A stretch of DNA of 64,000 nt from Pomacea canaliculata (taxonomy: Eukaryota > Mollusca > Gastropoda > Architaenioglossa > Ampullariidae): assembly GCF_003073045.1 (NCBI RefSeq), contig NC_037593.1, positions 20,887,027 to 20,951,026 on the forward strand. Reading direction: 5' to 3'. The stretch's first letter is position 1; every line of letters begins with the position of its first letter. Positions 51,501 to 63,477 of this stretch are shown here, piece by piece. The notes beneath the pieces were generated by a model, which saw only the letters and a list, made by a program, of their open reading frames with translations, was not told the DNA's origin and did no database searches. The translations under genes were made by a program, and so were the position numbers.

Positions 51501-53133
51501 CTATTTGCACATAAAGAAGTTTTGTGCAGGTTCTTTTTCCCTGTTGACAGCTATGCCTACTTTATATACTTCTTAATATAATAATGATGATGCATTTATA
51601 TTTGTATAGAGCTGTGCAATAACATTAGGGATATGTTCTGAATTCTAACAAGCGTGTGAAGAACATGAGCGGTGGACATTGTATATAACAAGTGAACATT
51701 GTCAAAGCTACAAATTTAAGACTGAAACTTGTGGTCTAAAGCTTCAGATATATATCTTGAACAAGCATGTTTTAACGGCAGGTTTGAGTTGGTCAATTGT
51801 CTACTGGTGATTCACGTGAGGGACAGACCTCCAACAAGTTTGGAGCAGGCAAATATGCATTTACTAGAGGCAAATGGGCAAACATCCAAACATTCCCTAA
51901 AGGTTTTTTCCCTGATTCTGGGAAAGGAATGGAGGGAGCATCTGCAGTAGGGAAATGCCTGCTAGGAATATATAGTGAGTGAAAGAGAAGAAGCAGAGCT
52001 TTTAGAAGAGATATAGCGTGCGAAGCAATGTCGAGCTCAATATTTTTGGTCGAGCCTGGACAAGTGGAGAAGAGGTTTTTGCATTATAAACTTTATCTAC
52101 TTCCTTCTCCCTGTGAGATTAGCACGATCGGCTTTAGAGGTCAATGTCACAGACGGGTGGCTCTCTCAAGCAATGTGTCGCCATGACACTGAGTGTCGTG
52201 GGTTCTGATCTGCCTCTGCCACGTGTAATCTCGTGGGGCTCGCCATCATCAAACCTCGGGTGCTGACTTTGGCTCAAAACACTAATCCTCAAATCATCTC
52301 CACCATGATCCGTCCACCCGTCAGTGAACGGGGCGGAAGGAGGGGTGGGTCGGACTATAGGCCTTCCATATGCCAAACCTACCTCCACCTTTACCTTCTC
52401 TCTCTTTCTCGCTCTGTCTTTGTTAAAAATACTCAGTAAAACTTAGCAGCCGCCTATTTCGCAGTCTTCGCGGTGTAGTTAGAAACTCAGTCACTCGGGT
52501 ACACTCGAAGTTTCAAGATTAAATGTCGTAGAGTGTGGTATGCCTGAATGTGGGGCCACTGTCAGCTGTTCAGTCGGTCGGAAAGGACGAGCGAGAAACC
52601 GAGGGTGTACCAGAGGAATCTCGCGTCACCAAGGTCATGGCTGAGTGAGTACGTCTCGCGAGTGGTGTACGTCACTGGCGGGTCGCCGTAAACACTGTGT
52701 TGTGCAGCTCCACGTCGCAGTGGGAGTGGCCAGTTCAAACGTAATTATCTGCACGCTTGCGCTTTTGTGTATCGAACAGCAAATACATCATTTGAACATT
52801 CTAACAGACATATAGACTCGGTCTTATTTTCACGACGACACAAAGACAAATAAAATTAGAGAATAACTTTTTTTTTAAGCAAATAAAAGCTTCGAACATA
52901 AGGTCTATAGGGAGTGAATGAAAGAATGATAACTACGTTTCAAAAATTATGAGAGGACAAAAATAGTTGTTTTTCCAGTCTATATATTTAGCACAACCTA
53001 TAATTCCTTCTCAATAAAGTTTACTTTCTCGTCATTTTCTCAAGAAAATATTTACAGATGACAAAGAACATAGTGAAGTCAAAGTATATGTATATATACA
53101 AGTATATTCCTATACAGAAGAATGTGACGTTAC
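48557..53133. other. Intergenic, low-complexity and repeat-rich
   Basis: Holds a (CT)n stretch near 48845-48900, alternating purine-pyrimidine at 49676-49701, (GT)n near 49754, a purine-rich run at 50815-51010 and a possible SINE-like piece near 52135-52440 (GTCGTGGGTTCTGATCTG resembles a B box). The open frames at 49320-49646, 49875-50090 and 50310-50768 show no family motif. Confidence 0.4.
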
Positions 53134-54725
53134 CACCTAGGTTTACTATAGCGACTTCACTCAAGGTCTTTCGAATTTCTGTTTTCACTTTGCTGTCGCG
53201 TGTCCTTGTTGCCTTACTGGTCAGCAGACGGAATGGCGGCAGGAGGAGCTGCATGCTGTCTAGCAGCTGTCTTATTACGGCCATTATTTCCGTCAGGTCT
53301 TTTTGCTTTAATATATAATGGCCTGCAAACACACTTAATTATTTCTTCCTATCTTTGGCGCTAGCTGTCTATGGTTGTGTTTATACATTATGGCATTTTC
53401 CAATTTTCCACGCCGCACCTCAGGTCCACAGGTTTATCCCGAGTTTATCTTTCTCCCACTGTGCACCGAATCACCTCGACTCTACAATTGAGTTTTAACC
53501 CACTCTTCCTCCTTCACTGCCCGCCCACCCCTCCACCACCACCACAACACACACAAGCTTATCGGCTTACTCTCAAAAAAAAAAGTTCTCACATAAATCA
53601 AACTGTCGGAACATTTTTTTTTTCCTTCTTAACATTGGAGCCGTTGTGCCTGGACTTTCTCACCTCTACCCGCATGTCCTTCGTCTGCTTCTTACTTTCT
53701 ACCTGAGTAGTCACCTCTCCACACACGAATACCCGCGCGCGCACACACACACAACCCTTCGTCTACCATTCACCTCTCCACGTGCTGCTCCTGAATGAGC
53801 TGATGAATCTGACAGGGTTCAAGTAGGGTGGGTAGGTAGAATGTACCTTCGAAGTGATTTCCCTCTATGGTGATAGCGTGCCCCTTGCCAGGTGACAACC
53901 ATTCGATCATTGTCACGTCAAGCCGAGTGCAGCGCCCTCTGACCTTTAAGAAGACATTCTCCGATGGTACGACCTTTTGTGGGCGAAGGTGAAGCAAGAG
54001 TGTTGGTACGTGAGGGTCAAGGGTTGAGAGAAGTTTGTGGGAGGTGCCAAAAGTGGAAGTAATCAGGGAAAGTAAAGTTGCACAGTTGGATCTGTAATCA
54101 TGGGTTAGAAATTTCTATAACTACGTACTTTTCAATTTCCATTAACTGTATCTATATTTACCTTATTAAACGTCTGCAGCCAAAATTTGTCTAAAAAAAT
54201 ATAAACCCGCTATTAAATCTGGGCTTAGAGTTTTGCAGATTTTGTTCCACTTCATCTTGACCCACAGATTTTCTTTTCTGTGGTTGTAGCGTCAATGATT
54301 CGCAAGACATTTCATCCCACTGGTCAACAGTCAACACATATCTCGTTAAAGGTCTCCCTGCAAGTACATCCAAAGCAGACAGCGCATCAGCGAGGAAATC
54401 AGCACGTGATGATTCACTCTCTGGGAGGTTTGTCGGGTACAGTCTTTCTTCACTGAAGTTGGAGAAAAATTTTTAATTCCTGTCGTTACTGCAGCTGCTT
54501 CTGCTTTTCGTCTGGAGACAGTGTGCACCTTCTACTGCGCTGGTATTCGTTGCTGGGTGGCGAGTTTACTCATGGATTCTGGACTCTTCTGGGTTCTGGC
54601 ATGAGAAAGGGGTCATGGATTTTGTCAAGATTTCTGCTTAGTGGTTGCTTCGGATCATTATTGCTTGGAGGGCGATTTAGAGGAGCACTAACTTGTATTA
54701 CTGGACTGCTGGCATTAGACGACAT
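53134..54725 (-). CDS. Unidentified multi-exon gene
   Basis: Three exons join in phase on the minus strand: 54207-54452 (acceptor CTTCAG, donor GG|GTTTAT), 53847-54091 (acceptor GATTACAG, donor G|GTACAT) and 53137-53322 (acceptor TTTGCAG). They give about 225 open residues that read like protein, for example ADFLADALSALDVLAGRPLT, TLLLHLRPQKVVPSENVFLK, TRLDVTMIEWLSPGKGHAIT and LTEIMAVIRQLLDSMQLLLP. I recognise no family. Upstream, ATG at 54725 opens MSSNASSPVIQVSAPLNRPP in an S/P-rich frame. That frame meets TGA at 54570-54572, yet the same frame continues as NSPPSNEYQRSRRCTLSPDE. So either the 5' exon structure differs, or this end carries a stop and a shift. The 3' end beyond 53134 was not resolved. 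It could be a fast-evolving real gene or one that has begun to decay. Confidence 0.5.
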
Positions 54726-54840
54726 AGCTTTCGGTTTATTCACATTCTTTGTTTAGGCTCGCCGAGACTAACAGCGGATCACTTAGCACGAGGCTAAACG
54801 TTGGTCTTGGCAGACAGACAGCAGTCCACATCTACACGTA
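54690..54840 (-). repeat. 5' end of the unidentified gene, duplicated at 59640-59885
   Basis: Shared blocks with the copy in KDM1B intron 2 include ACTGGACTGCTGGCA, CGGTTTATTCACATTCTTTG, GCCGAGACTAAC, GGATCACTTAGCA, TGGTCTTGGCAG and TCTACACGT. In this copy the blocks cover the start codon at 54725 and the 115 bp upstream, so they include the presumed promoter. Confidence 0.7.
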
Positions 54841-56466
54841 CATGAAGTGGAGTGGACATGGGGTCAGACAGACAAAGAGATGGATACAGACAGCTTCCCG
54901 CTCTTGCATACACACACGTAATGAATGAAAGTGGATTTGATCTATCAGTTGATTGTACGGCCAGTTATGATTTATTCATTCGTGTAAACTCATGTAATGA
55001 CAGGTAAACGGACAGAGCACGGGCGTGCGAATCCGCTGGTGGGCCTGTTCCATACCCGCCGTATCCCCCTTCTAATCAACCCAGTCGATGAATGAATGCC
55101 TGACTCCGTAGACTTTTGGGGAGGATACGTGGCTACACCAGGGGATTACTTTTATCTTTTAATAATGCTAGGCATGGGGCAAGTGAAACCTTACCGCTAC
55201 ACCAAAGCTCTTCACCTGTTCGTTCACTCGTGCTCATGAACTGAGGCAATTCCCTCTTGCAGTCCCGGGTATGAACAGTAAAGGAAGCACAGGTCACTTG
55301 GGCAAGGTCACCTAAAAAATCTCTATGGCCACATAAAGTCTGATTGTTCACACACCAGACCAGAGTAATGAGGCCAAAAGTCAGGCTCATGACAGGCCCA
55401 CGACCTTCTAACACGATGTACTAGCAAAGGAAGTGTGATACGTGGAAGGAAATGTCATTACAGAGGTCCTGAGCAGGGAATAAAATGTTATCAACAGGTG
55501 TCATCACCTGGTGTCATGACCAGATCCAGGATCTCTTAAACAAAAATAAATAAGCAAATAAATCAGTGGAATTTAATAATAATGATTTTATAATGACATA
55601 AATTTTCTTGTCTTCACGTTGTTGTGGTTTAAGGAATTCATCGAAAGTCTGACCAAACGCAGGTGCTCAGTTAACTTTTGTCAGCAGACGAGCAAGTCCT
55701 TATACCCTTTTCTCTCCTTCACATGAACTTCTTTCCCAACCCAGTCTTCACATACATTTTCTCTCCTGGGTGCTCCTCAATACTACAGCTTCTGGATATA
55801 TTGGTCAGCTGTGTTGATATAAAGTAAGAGAATCATATAATAGCTGGCTTCCTCATTATTTAAGTTAACAGCAGGGTCTTTTAGTGCTGTTGTCTCCTCA
55901 AGATGACGGAAGCGTTTATCCTCGAGATAGCTGTTATACTCAGAAAAATAGGCAAAAATAATGTATGAATTGAATACTAATTATTACTACTACTTATGCT
56001 TGAAAAATAGTCTTTTTTTCTAGGTCTAATATTGAACTTCTAAAACTCGATTTGTGAAATATCATCTCTGTCGTTTTTGTCTAGTTTTTGGTCAGTTCTT
56101 TCCTGTTTCTTCTTCTTTCTGTCTCTCTCCGGGTTTTTTTTTTCCTGTTTCTCCCTCTGTGTATGGTTTGTTTTCTGATTCTCTAGCTCTTACTGAGGAT
56201 CATCGAACTTGGTTGGAAACCCTTGAACCAACAATTATAATGATCTTCACATCACTAACAGTTTGTTGCTACAAGAGCAGAATAAAATACCGAGAAACGT
56301 CAGTTGTTTATTCGAAGTTATTTAGTTAGTAAGCTGTGACAGCAAGGCCAGGCTGCAGGTGCATTTTGGATGGAGGCAGGTGTGAAAAGATGGACGTTCC
56401 AAGTGGCGACAGTCACGTGCCCTCTCGGCTGACCCCATGCAGCTTTTGTTACACATCACATGACAT
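54841..56466. other. Intergenic with possible SINE pieces
   Basis: Near 55005-55140, GCGTGCGAATCC and ATGAATGCCTGACTCCGTAG, then GGGGAGGATACGTGGCTA, look like part of a tRNA-related SINE. On the minus strand near 55180-55215, GGTGTAGCGGTAAGGTTTCA looks like an A box of another. Neither has clear ends. No gene is seen. Confidence 0.35.
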
Positions 56467-56594
56467 CACGCGCAGACTGTGCGATTGTTTAACGTGTTAT
56501 TATGTATGTTATTATGTGTAATAGTATGACTATTATTACTGCTTGGAAAATTAATGTGACCACACACGTTAAACAATCGCACAGTCTGCGCGTG
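56467..56594. repeat. 31-bp perfect inverted repeat beside a LINE fragment
   Basis: Arm 56467-56497 (starting CACGCGCAGACTGTGCGATT) is the exact reverse complement of arm 56564-56594, with 66 bp of AT-rich sequence between. The right arm runs straight into LINE reverse-transcriptase coding sequence (WRGITLLS), and part of it reads in that frame. The left arm is therefore an inverted copy of the LINE fragment's 5' edge. Confidence 0.9.
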
Positions 56595-56820
56595 GAGGGG
56601 TATAACACTTCTTTCCCTCATCAGCAAGGTCTTCAGCAAGATTGTTTTGTCAAGACTGACGGCAACCCTTGAGAAAGACCTCCGACCCCAGCAAGCAGGA
56701 TTTCGCCCTGGACGATCCTGCTATGAACACATCTTCATTCTGCGACAGATTCTAGAGCAGATCGACAACAAGTGGAACACACCGCTGTACATCATGGTCA
56801 TTATGACCTGGGATCGAAGA
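56590..56820 (+). mobile_element. LINE reverse-transcriptase fragment
   Basis: One open frame reads GITLLSLISKVFSKIVLSRL, then LEKDLRPQQAGFRPGRSCYE, then HIFILRQILEQIDNKWNTPL. These are conserved fingers/palm blocks of a non-LTR reverse transcriptase (QAGFRPGRS is diagnostic). It stops before the catalytic FADD motif and is truncated at both ends. No frameshift is seen inside, so it may be younger than the copy at 29725. Confidence 0.85.
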
Positions 56821-57058
56821 TACAAACATATTTATAATATAAAAAAAACCCAGCATGTTCAACAGCAATCTATAGAAAAATGTACATTATTTTCACTTAA
56901 TTTGAGCCTAAGTATATGGTCATTAGACCAATGGGGCATGACTAATGTTATACACAGGTATTTCATTATACTTCCATCTATCTAGACATACATCTGTAAG
57001 TATATATCGTTAAAACATTTTTTATTGAATAACATGGTATGTACAGCTGCATCTACAT

Positions 57059-57533
57059 CAAGGATGAGCAAACTAGATCCCGGGGTCCGGATGCAGACCG
57101 CGGACGTCTTTGAACTGGCCCGTCTGCCAAAATGTGAAGTGCACTTGTTTTAATTTTAATATATTTTCAGCCTAGGTTAATGCGCTTGAAATTTAATTTG
57201 TTAAGTACAACAGTCCGTAACATTCTAACACAAGTTCAAAGATAACAAATAACACGGCTGACATGTCTGATGGAGTCGTTAGAAAACATCTTCCAAAAAA
57301 AGTATGGTTTTAAAGTTTCATTGTGAGAGAATTCAAACAGCTTCACTTTACACAATAAATTCAGTAAGTGAACGCCATTATGTACTCATTGATTGTCCAT
57401 TCCATTATCACTAAGTTTGTTGTGTAGTCAGCTGGTCTGGGTTTTTAGTATTTCACCGGCCCACAGCATAGCTTAAAGTTTTGAGACTGGCCCGCAAAAA
57501 AAGAAACCTGTGCCCACAGCCCACCCCTGGGTG
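57059..57533. mobile_element. hAT-like element, diverged
   Basis: The left end CAAGGATGAGCAAACTAGATCC and the reverse complement of the right end CAGGGGTGGGCTGTGGGC are loosely similar. Internal CCGGCCCAC, ACTGGCCCG and GTCCGGATGC give the GGCCC-rich look of Charlie-like hAT MITEs. No 8-bp target duplication was found, so the boundaries are uncertain. Confidence 0.4.
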
Positions 57534-58169
57534 AGCATCAACGCAGTGAAAGGCGAAATCGAAAGGACAACATCCGCTAGGGGCGGCAACTCAAGCCGCT
57601 GTTTCCGATGCAGACCAACAGCTCGGCCCTCACTCAATCCACACCACAGACCAGTGTGAAGTCCATGGAGCAATTTCATATATAAGCCATGCAAGAAAAA
57701 TGTTATTCCCATTTATAACTGTTTAAAAACGAGAGATTAGCCAAATATCTTGATTTTATTTTGGTGAGTTTTGTACCGCCCACAAGCACATTGTTTAACT
57801 CGTTTTTCAATGTTTTACTTCAGTTGATCTCTAATTAGATCAAGGCTGCCATTTAAAATTGAAATATGAATCGATTTTAAAAGCACTTTTAATAAAGGGA
57901 AAAGATTTTGCCACAAAAATGTTAATTGATATAAAGTATTTATTATTCAGGACTCTTGTTGCAGTTGTCCTCCCCATGCGTATGGATTGCGCTAGATATA
58001 TAGAATTACGAAACACGTGTTGATGTTTTACCCTTCTAAGCAAAAATAACTTTAATTTCCTATTGTTAAAAAAAGTTGTCTTCATTTCAGAAATGATTGG
58101 TGCATATTATTGACATGCTGCGGGATCATTGACTCCTCAGTTTCATTCAGTAAACAACTCGGTTCCAGC
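57534..58169. other. Region upstream of KDM1B
   Basis: Nothing recognised except the presumed KDM1B promoter and 5' UTR just before 58170. No TATA box or TOP tract stands out. Confidence 0.4.
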
Positions 58170-61100
58170 ATGACTGCAGTGAAGAGGTAAGATTGAAATT
58201 TGTTTTTCGACATTTTTTTTTCAAAGTTTTCTGTACTTTATCAGAGTAATATAAATTTATAACACGTGCTTTTGTAGTCCATCCATTTAGACATTAGATA
58301 AAAAGGCCTGGTGAGTGCATTAGCATATTATTGCAGAAGGAATCTGTTGTCAGAGTACCAGTTTTCAAGTGTTCATTATGGTTTCCACTCTCCACCACTA
58401 GTCCCCCATAGTTTGACTCTTTTAAAATTAATTCTTTGGTGTTATACTCTCAAATCATAAATTAAAGTGGATGCTTTGAAGTCAGTCTTGGGATGGATTA
58501 TTAATGATCAAAAGATGAAAAAAGATGAAAAAAGTAAAGATATCAAAAAGTTTAAAACCTTTCTCTTTTTTAAAAGTTTGTAAATAAAGCCAGCCTCGAA
58601 GTTCAATGTGCAAAAACCTGCGCTAAACACATTTGCCATGACCATGAGGCATTGCATTAAATTTCCATAAGGCCATCCAAGGAGATGCAGAAAGAAATTT
58701 AATGCATTGGTTTTTCATTTGACGCTAGATTTTTATTTTATTCCAGTGGTGATCTCTTTACTCTCCCCATATACACAGTACTCAGGCTTACTGCATATAT
58801 ATATATACTTTCTATTTAATTTAATCAGCGTTATTATTTTCTTTCACATTTATGTAGCTGTTTAAAATGTACTCGTTCATATTAATTCTCATCTCAGTTA
58901 TATCTTCGTCTTTTTTTTCTGATTTTTGGCTGCTTGCAGGTCATTGAGAGGAGTCAAGATAAATAAGCGGTACTGTGATAATGCTGGAGAAGGTGAAGAT
59001 GCAAAATTACCTCGAAAACGATGTGAAAGACAGAGCTGCCCTGCAGAAGTGCCTCTCTGTTTTGCCAGGGTATCAGACAAGTAAGTTATTAGTAGAATCC
59101 TATTTATATGCCTGGGTTTCTAAAGGTCTATCTAAGCGCAGCAAGTGATTGGGCTCAGATCATAGTGGGATAATATTTTGTAAAATTTGAGCGAACAACC
59201 CTCTTCTAGAGATTCGAGCATCATCATTTGCAGTCAGAATTATAAGTGTACATAGATAGGTTAACGTCTTCAAGGCTACAACCAAGGTAAGATTGAACCT
59301 ATGTTTGGGGTTTTGAACCTTCACAATCCTCAGGCTCAAACATGTAAATGAATGATAAATGAAGATTGTCTGATGAACCTGATGTATTGCTTCACCTTTT
59401 GCCTATTGTATGCTTACCAAGACTTCGTGGATGCCACTGGCACTGACAATGTGCATTATTTGCACATGATTAGTCGGATTTTGCAGGACTTGCTGATTAT
59501 AAGTATGGATTGCCAAGATAATTTTTTTAAAATACTGCCTCAGGAGCTGAAATTTACAGAATATATTTATATTATATCTGCCTACCAAAATCTTTTTATA
59601 ATTCAGACCAGTCAGGCAGGTTTGTAATGTTAGACCACGAACTAATATCCCTGGACTGCTGGCAGACGATTTTTTTCCAGTTAACTGCTAAAATGAGGCA
59701 TGAGACAAGAAAACTTCCGGTTTATTCACATCTCATATTAACTACTAAAACGAGGCATGATGCATGAAAGCTTCTGGTTTAGTCACATTCTTTGTTACGG
59801 CTTGCCGAGACTAACATTGGATCACTTAGCAAGAGGCTAGGCGCTGGTCTTGGCAGTCAGACAGCAATCCACCTATACACGTCCTTGGTTAGACCATAAG
59901 AAATTTGCTTTCATTCACACACAGTTCTCATTCCTGTGTAAGTGCAGTGAGAGTGTGGGGATGTTGAGGTACACACACGTGTTTGTGAGAGAGGGAGAGC
60001 AACTAACAATTGTTTTTTCTCTGCACAATACATGACATCTAAATTTAAAAGGGACAAGAAAGATGATGTGATAGCATTTATTTTTGATGAAATTTTGAAA
60101 ACTCCGTGAGTTAATAATATTTTCAAAATATTGGTGGTTCTTTTCAACAGGTGTGCAGGCAGCAAGTGGACTTCACGATGGTACCATATCACAGCAGCAG
60201 AACATTTTTGTAATGAATGTTTTGAGTACTTCTATCGGAGGTGAGTAGTGCATATTCTTAATTATGATATCACGCATTACTCCTGCTGTCATTTATAACA
60301 TCACAATCTCCTATTTTCTCCCCAGCCTGTTTGCATTCTTTATGCAAGGTACTAGCACGTGTCACCAACTTTAGTAGCATTTTATAAAACTTCTCTCTTT
60401 GTTGTTTTTCTTTCGTAGTCTTCATTACGAAGTAGAATTGTTGCCACCTCATCACAGTTATGCTAGCTGACACTGTTTTAAATCTCATGGTGAGCTGTGT
60501 TGATAACTAGCAATAAGTGCAGCAGAAACTTCTAGAACTTAGTTTGTGCTGATGTGCATGATTTGATTTGCTGCTGAATAGGTCACCTTACCTGTAGTGC
60601 TTGCTTGCTTTCTTTTTTTAAACATGATTTGTTTTAGTGCCCATGTGCTGAATCATTTTGCATTAGGTAAAATTAGTATTATTAAAATATTTTCTCATTA
60701 ATATGGGCTTTGTATCCATGTTTTTCAGTCATAAGCATGGCTATCAGGTGTTTGAAGAATGGAAGAGAGAGTGGTCAACTTATGGGTGCACAGATGCTGG
60801 CTTAAAGAAATTCATGACTGACTGTTTGGTACCATACTGGGTCCAATGCACAGTACCAGAATGCAAGAAATGGCGGCAGCTATCAAAAGACTTGGATTTA
60901 AAGCCATCTTTTATCGACAAATATGTTTGTGGAATGACTGGAGCTGGTGTGAAGGTGACCCTTTACTACAAATCATCTCTGACATTTTCACCTTCATTCT
61001 CTTCCCTTTCCTCTTTTCTTTGTTGTCATCTTTGTCAACCAGATCACCATATATACTTGACATCCATTTAAATTTCCATTAAAATTGCACAATTGTGTTT

Positions 61101-63477
61101 TTTTCCTCATTCTGATATTTTTTCATGAATGAGATAACAGTCACCTTTGTCAATTCATGTACAATTCATTTAATTCAAGTTTGGTTTTTTTTTGGCTTAT
61201 TCCTAAACTTTTTGTGCTTTTGTATAGGCATAGAAACAAAGTGGCAAGCTTTGTTCAGCTGCTAACTTTATGGACCTGCAAGTGTCTGTTTTCTTTCACC
61301 ATCTTTCACAATATCATCTCTTTCATTTGTATTAGGTGCCAGAGGGACTGTGAAAGCTGAGAGATAAAAAAACTGAAATGCCATTTCTTACTATAATCTT
61401 TTCCAGAAAGGCAACCAAAAAGATGCTTGCCATAATCCAGAGGATGAGGTGAGCCTCTGTTTGTCTTTTTCATGTCTGATAAATCTGTGCATAAATTGGG
61501 GTGAAAGGAAAGTGGGATTAATAATAATAAGGTTAATTTATAGAGCACTTTATCCCATCTTCAAAGGTTAGCTCAAAGCGCTTGACAAAAAATACAAACA
61601 AAATAATAATCATAACACGTACATAGATGCATGCAACAACAAATGCAAATGTTATTTGGAATCCCACATGGCAGGATGAAAGATGTGTAGTCTATATTTG
61701 CTCCCAGCTTGCTCAGTCCAGTTGAAGAACTGTAAGCGAAGCTACAAATGCTGATTTCCACATCACAGTTTAGTAAAATTGGCTTTATATTGTGCCCTAT
61801 CCCTGCCTGATGGGCAAGCTTAAGACACTTTACAGTAGGTAGTGTGCAGTCAAACTAAGCTGACAAAAGAACGATGTAGGTTGTAGCAGACTGTACTCCA
61901 CACCAAAGGGTAGCATGTATATACAGAATAAACCACATTTCACAGTCCATATAGCAAACAAGCAGGAGGACACGTCTATATTAGATGCAGCTCCAAGCAC
62001 CACATCCAACATTGGAGCAGAAAATGAGCCCCAACACATGCTAATGTCCGCAGAGCATCAGAGGGCTAACAAAACAGAAGCTATAGATAAACTGTGGAAA
62101 TGCAATCAAAACCATTGACACTGATTGAAGGTGCACTACAATCACAGTACACAATGACAGGCTTATCAAAATTGCATCACCAACAAGTCAAACATGAAGA
62201 TGTCAGATAAGACATCCCTCTCCAGCTAGTTAGGCGGTGACATTATTACAGCAATAATTAATCTAAAATTCTGCAAAGGAACATCACTATCTATATGCAC
62301 CCTGAGAGCATGAGAGACCAATGGCAACTTGACCCTGTTCATTGTCTTCATCATGGTATTTAGGGACCACAGAAGACCTCCCTCAACTTGGGCTGCCTGA
62401 GAATGAAATCACAAAATGAAACATTTCCTATCAGTCTAAAATAAGCAAACTACATGTTGCAAAATTTTGCTGAAGTGCTGTTTCTCATATTCATATCAAG
62501 AGAGATTATTCTGAGACTTGCAGAAGAGAGTTCCGTTACTGGATGTTTACAGTATGTTGTTGGAATTAAAGTTACTATGTTTGTTCTGCTGATGCTGTTG
62601 CAAAGGTGCCTGGTTACTGGGCTTTTATATTGTTTCTTTTGTATTTTACAGCCTAGATACATTGGCAGTTTGATGCTCATGTGCTGATAAAGAGCCTATA
62701 ATTACCGTCATTTACATAGTCTGCTTTATCAGAGTGGTGCACCCATGAGATTATGTCAATTCTACTTGCAATTATTGATTTTTAGTAGCAGATGTAAGGG
62801 TATGTTCTTTAATTCTTAAAAATCACTCATTTTCATAAGGTAATAAATCTGTTATGCAACAGCGTGTAGAATATGTCAAAGAGGAACTATGGCTTCGGCA
62901 GGCAACAATACCTCCATATTTGAAAAACTCCCCTGCAGCACCCATGCTGATGGGATACTATCCTGACGGGGTTGGGATCAGTGCCACAGATCCTGTCATG
63001 CAGACCAAGAAATCAAAGCCAACCGGTATCAGGCCTAATATTTTTTTCTCTTTTTAAAAATAAAAGCATGTCAAAGATGGAGTCTTTCTGTGTTGCATGT
63101 CTGTATTCTCTGTTAACAGATTTTTTTTTTGAAAATGGTGGCCTCCACTAGCCATGGAGTTCATTTGCAAAGTGTTGCAGCTGAGGAAAGGCATTCATTT
63201 TCAAAACAGATAGTCACAAATATAATCACAGGCACTGTATACTGGATAAATGTAGTCTGTTGGCAAATATTATTTCTGATCTTTTACAGTTAATCCATGT
63301 TGTGAGTTTCTTCGGCCATTTTTGCATTCGGAACGCCGAGAACTTGCTGGAATGGTTCGCCCTGACATGATGACAGAGAGTGAGATCTCTGCATTCCCTT
63401 TACTGGCCCAGGAACAGCCCTTCATGTACCTAGCCATACGGAATCTGGTTATGGCCATCTGGGCTCTTGATATTAAG
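58170..63477 (+). CDS. KDM1B: Lysine-specific histone demethylase 2 (LSD2), N-terminal part
   Basis: A FAD-dependent demethylase of H3K4me1/2 acting in transcribed gene bodies; only the N-terminal third lies in the window. Exons 58170-58186, 58940-59080, 60151-60240, 60729-60954, 61407-61448, 62863-63025 and 63290-63477 give 867 nt and 289 residues, with phases matching throughout. First comes the LSD2-specific zinc finger (CERQSCPAEVPLCFARVSDK...SRWYHI...HFCNECFEYFYRSH). The CW zinc finger follows (PYWVQCTVPECKKWRQLSKD...CGM...CHNPED). The SWIRM domain then starts (MVRPDMMTESEISAFPLLAQ...MYLAIRNLVMAIW). The zinc fingers separate it from KDM1A. The start MTAVKRSLRG is short but its donor phase fits. 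The amine-oxidase domain should follow beyond the window. Confidence 0.94.
59640..59885 (-). repeat. Copy of the 54.7-kb gene's 5' end in KDM1B intron 2
   Basis: Collinear with 54690-54840 on the same strand, with an extra tandem duplication inside. TTAACTGCTAAAATGAGGCA and TTAACTACTAAAACGAGGCA, each followed by a CTTC-GGTTTA-TCACAT block, start about 57 bp apart. A possible CCGGAAG ETS site appears on the minus strand. The start codon region has been altered. Confidence 0.65.
61515..61860. repeat. Possible dispersed repeat in KDM1B intron 5
   Basis: Begins (AAT)n, then TTTATAGAGCACTTTATCCC and GCTCAAAGCGCTTGACA, a motif pair I associate with a widespread invertebrate repeat. A second TTTATATTGTGCCCTATCC-like block lies near 61783. 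A weak relative starts near 51585. Ends unresolved. Confidence 0.35.

Noticed and set aside
55133-55414. 93-aa minus-strand frame
   Set aside because: It overlaps a stretch with tRNA-like A-box sequence and looks like SINE-derived DNA rather than a gene.
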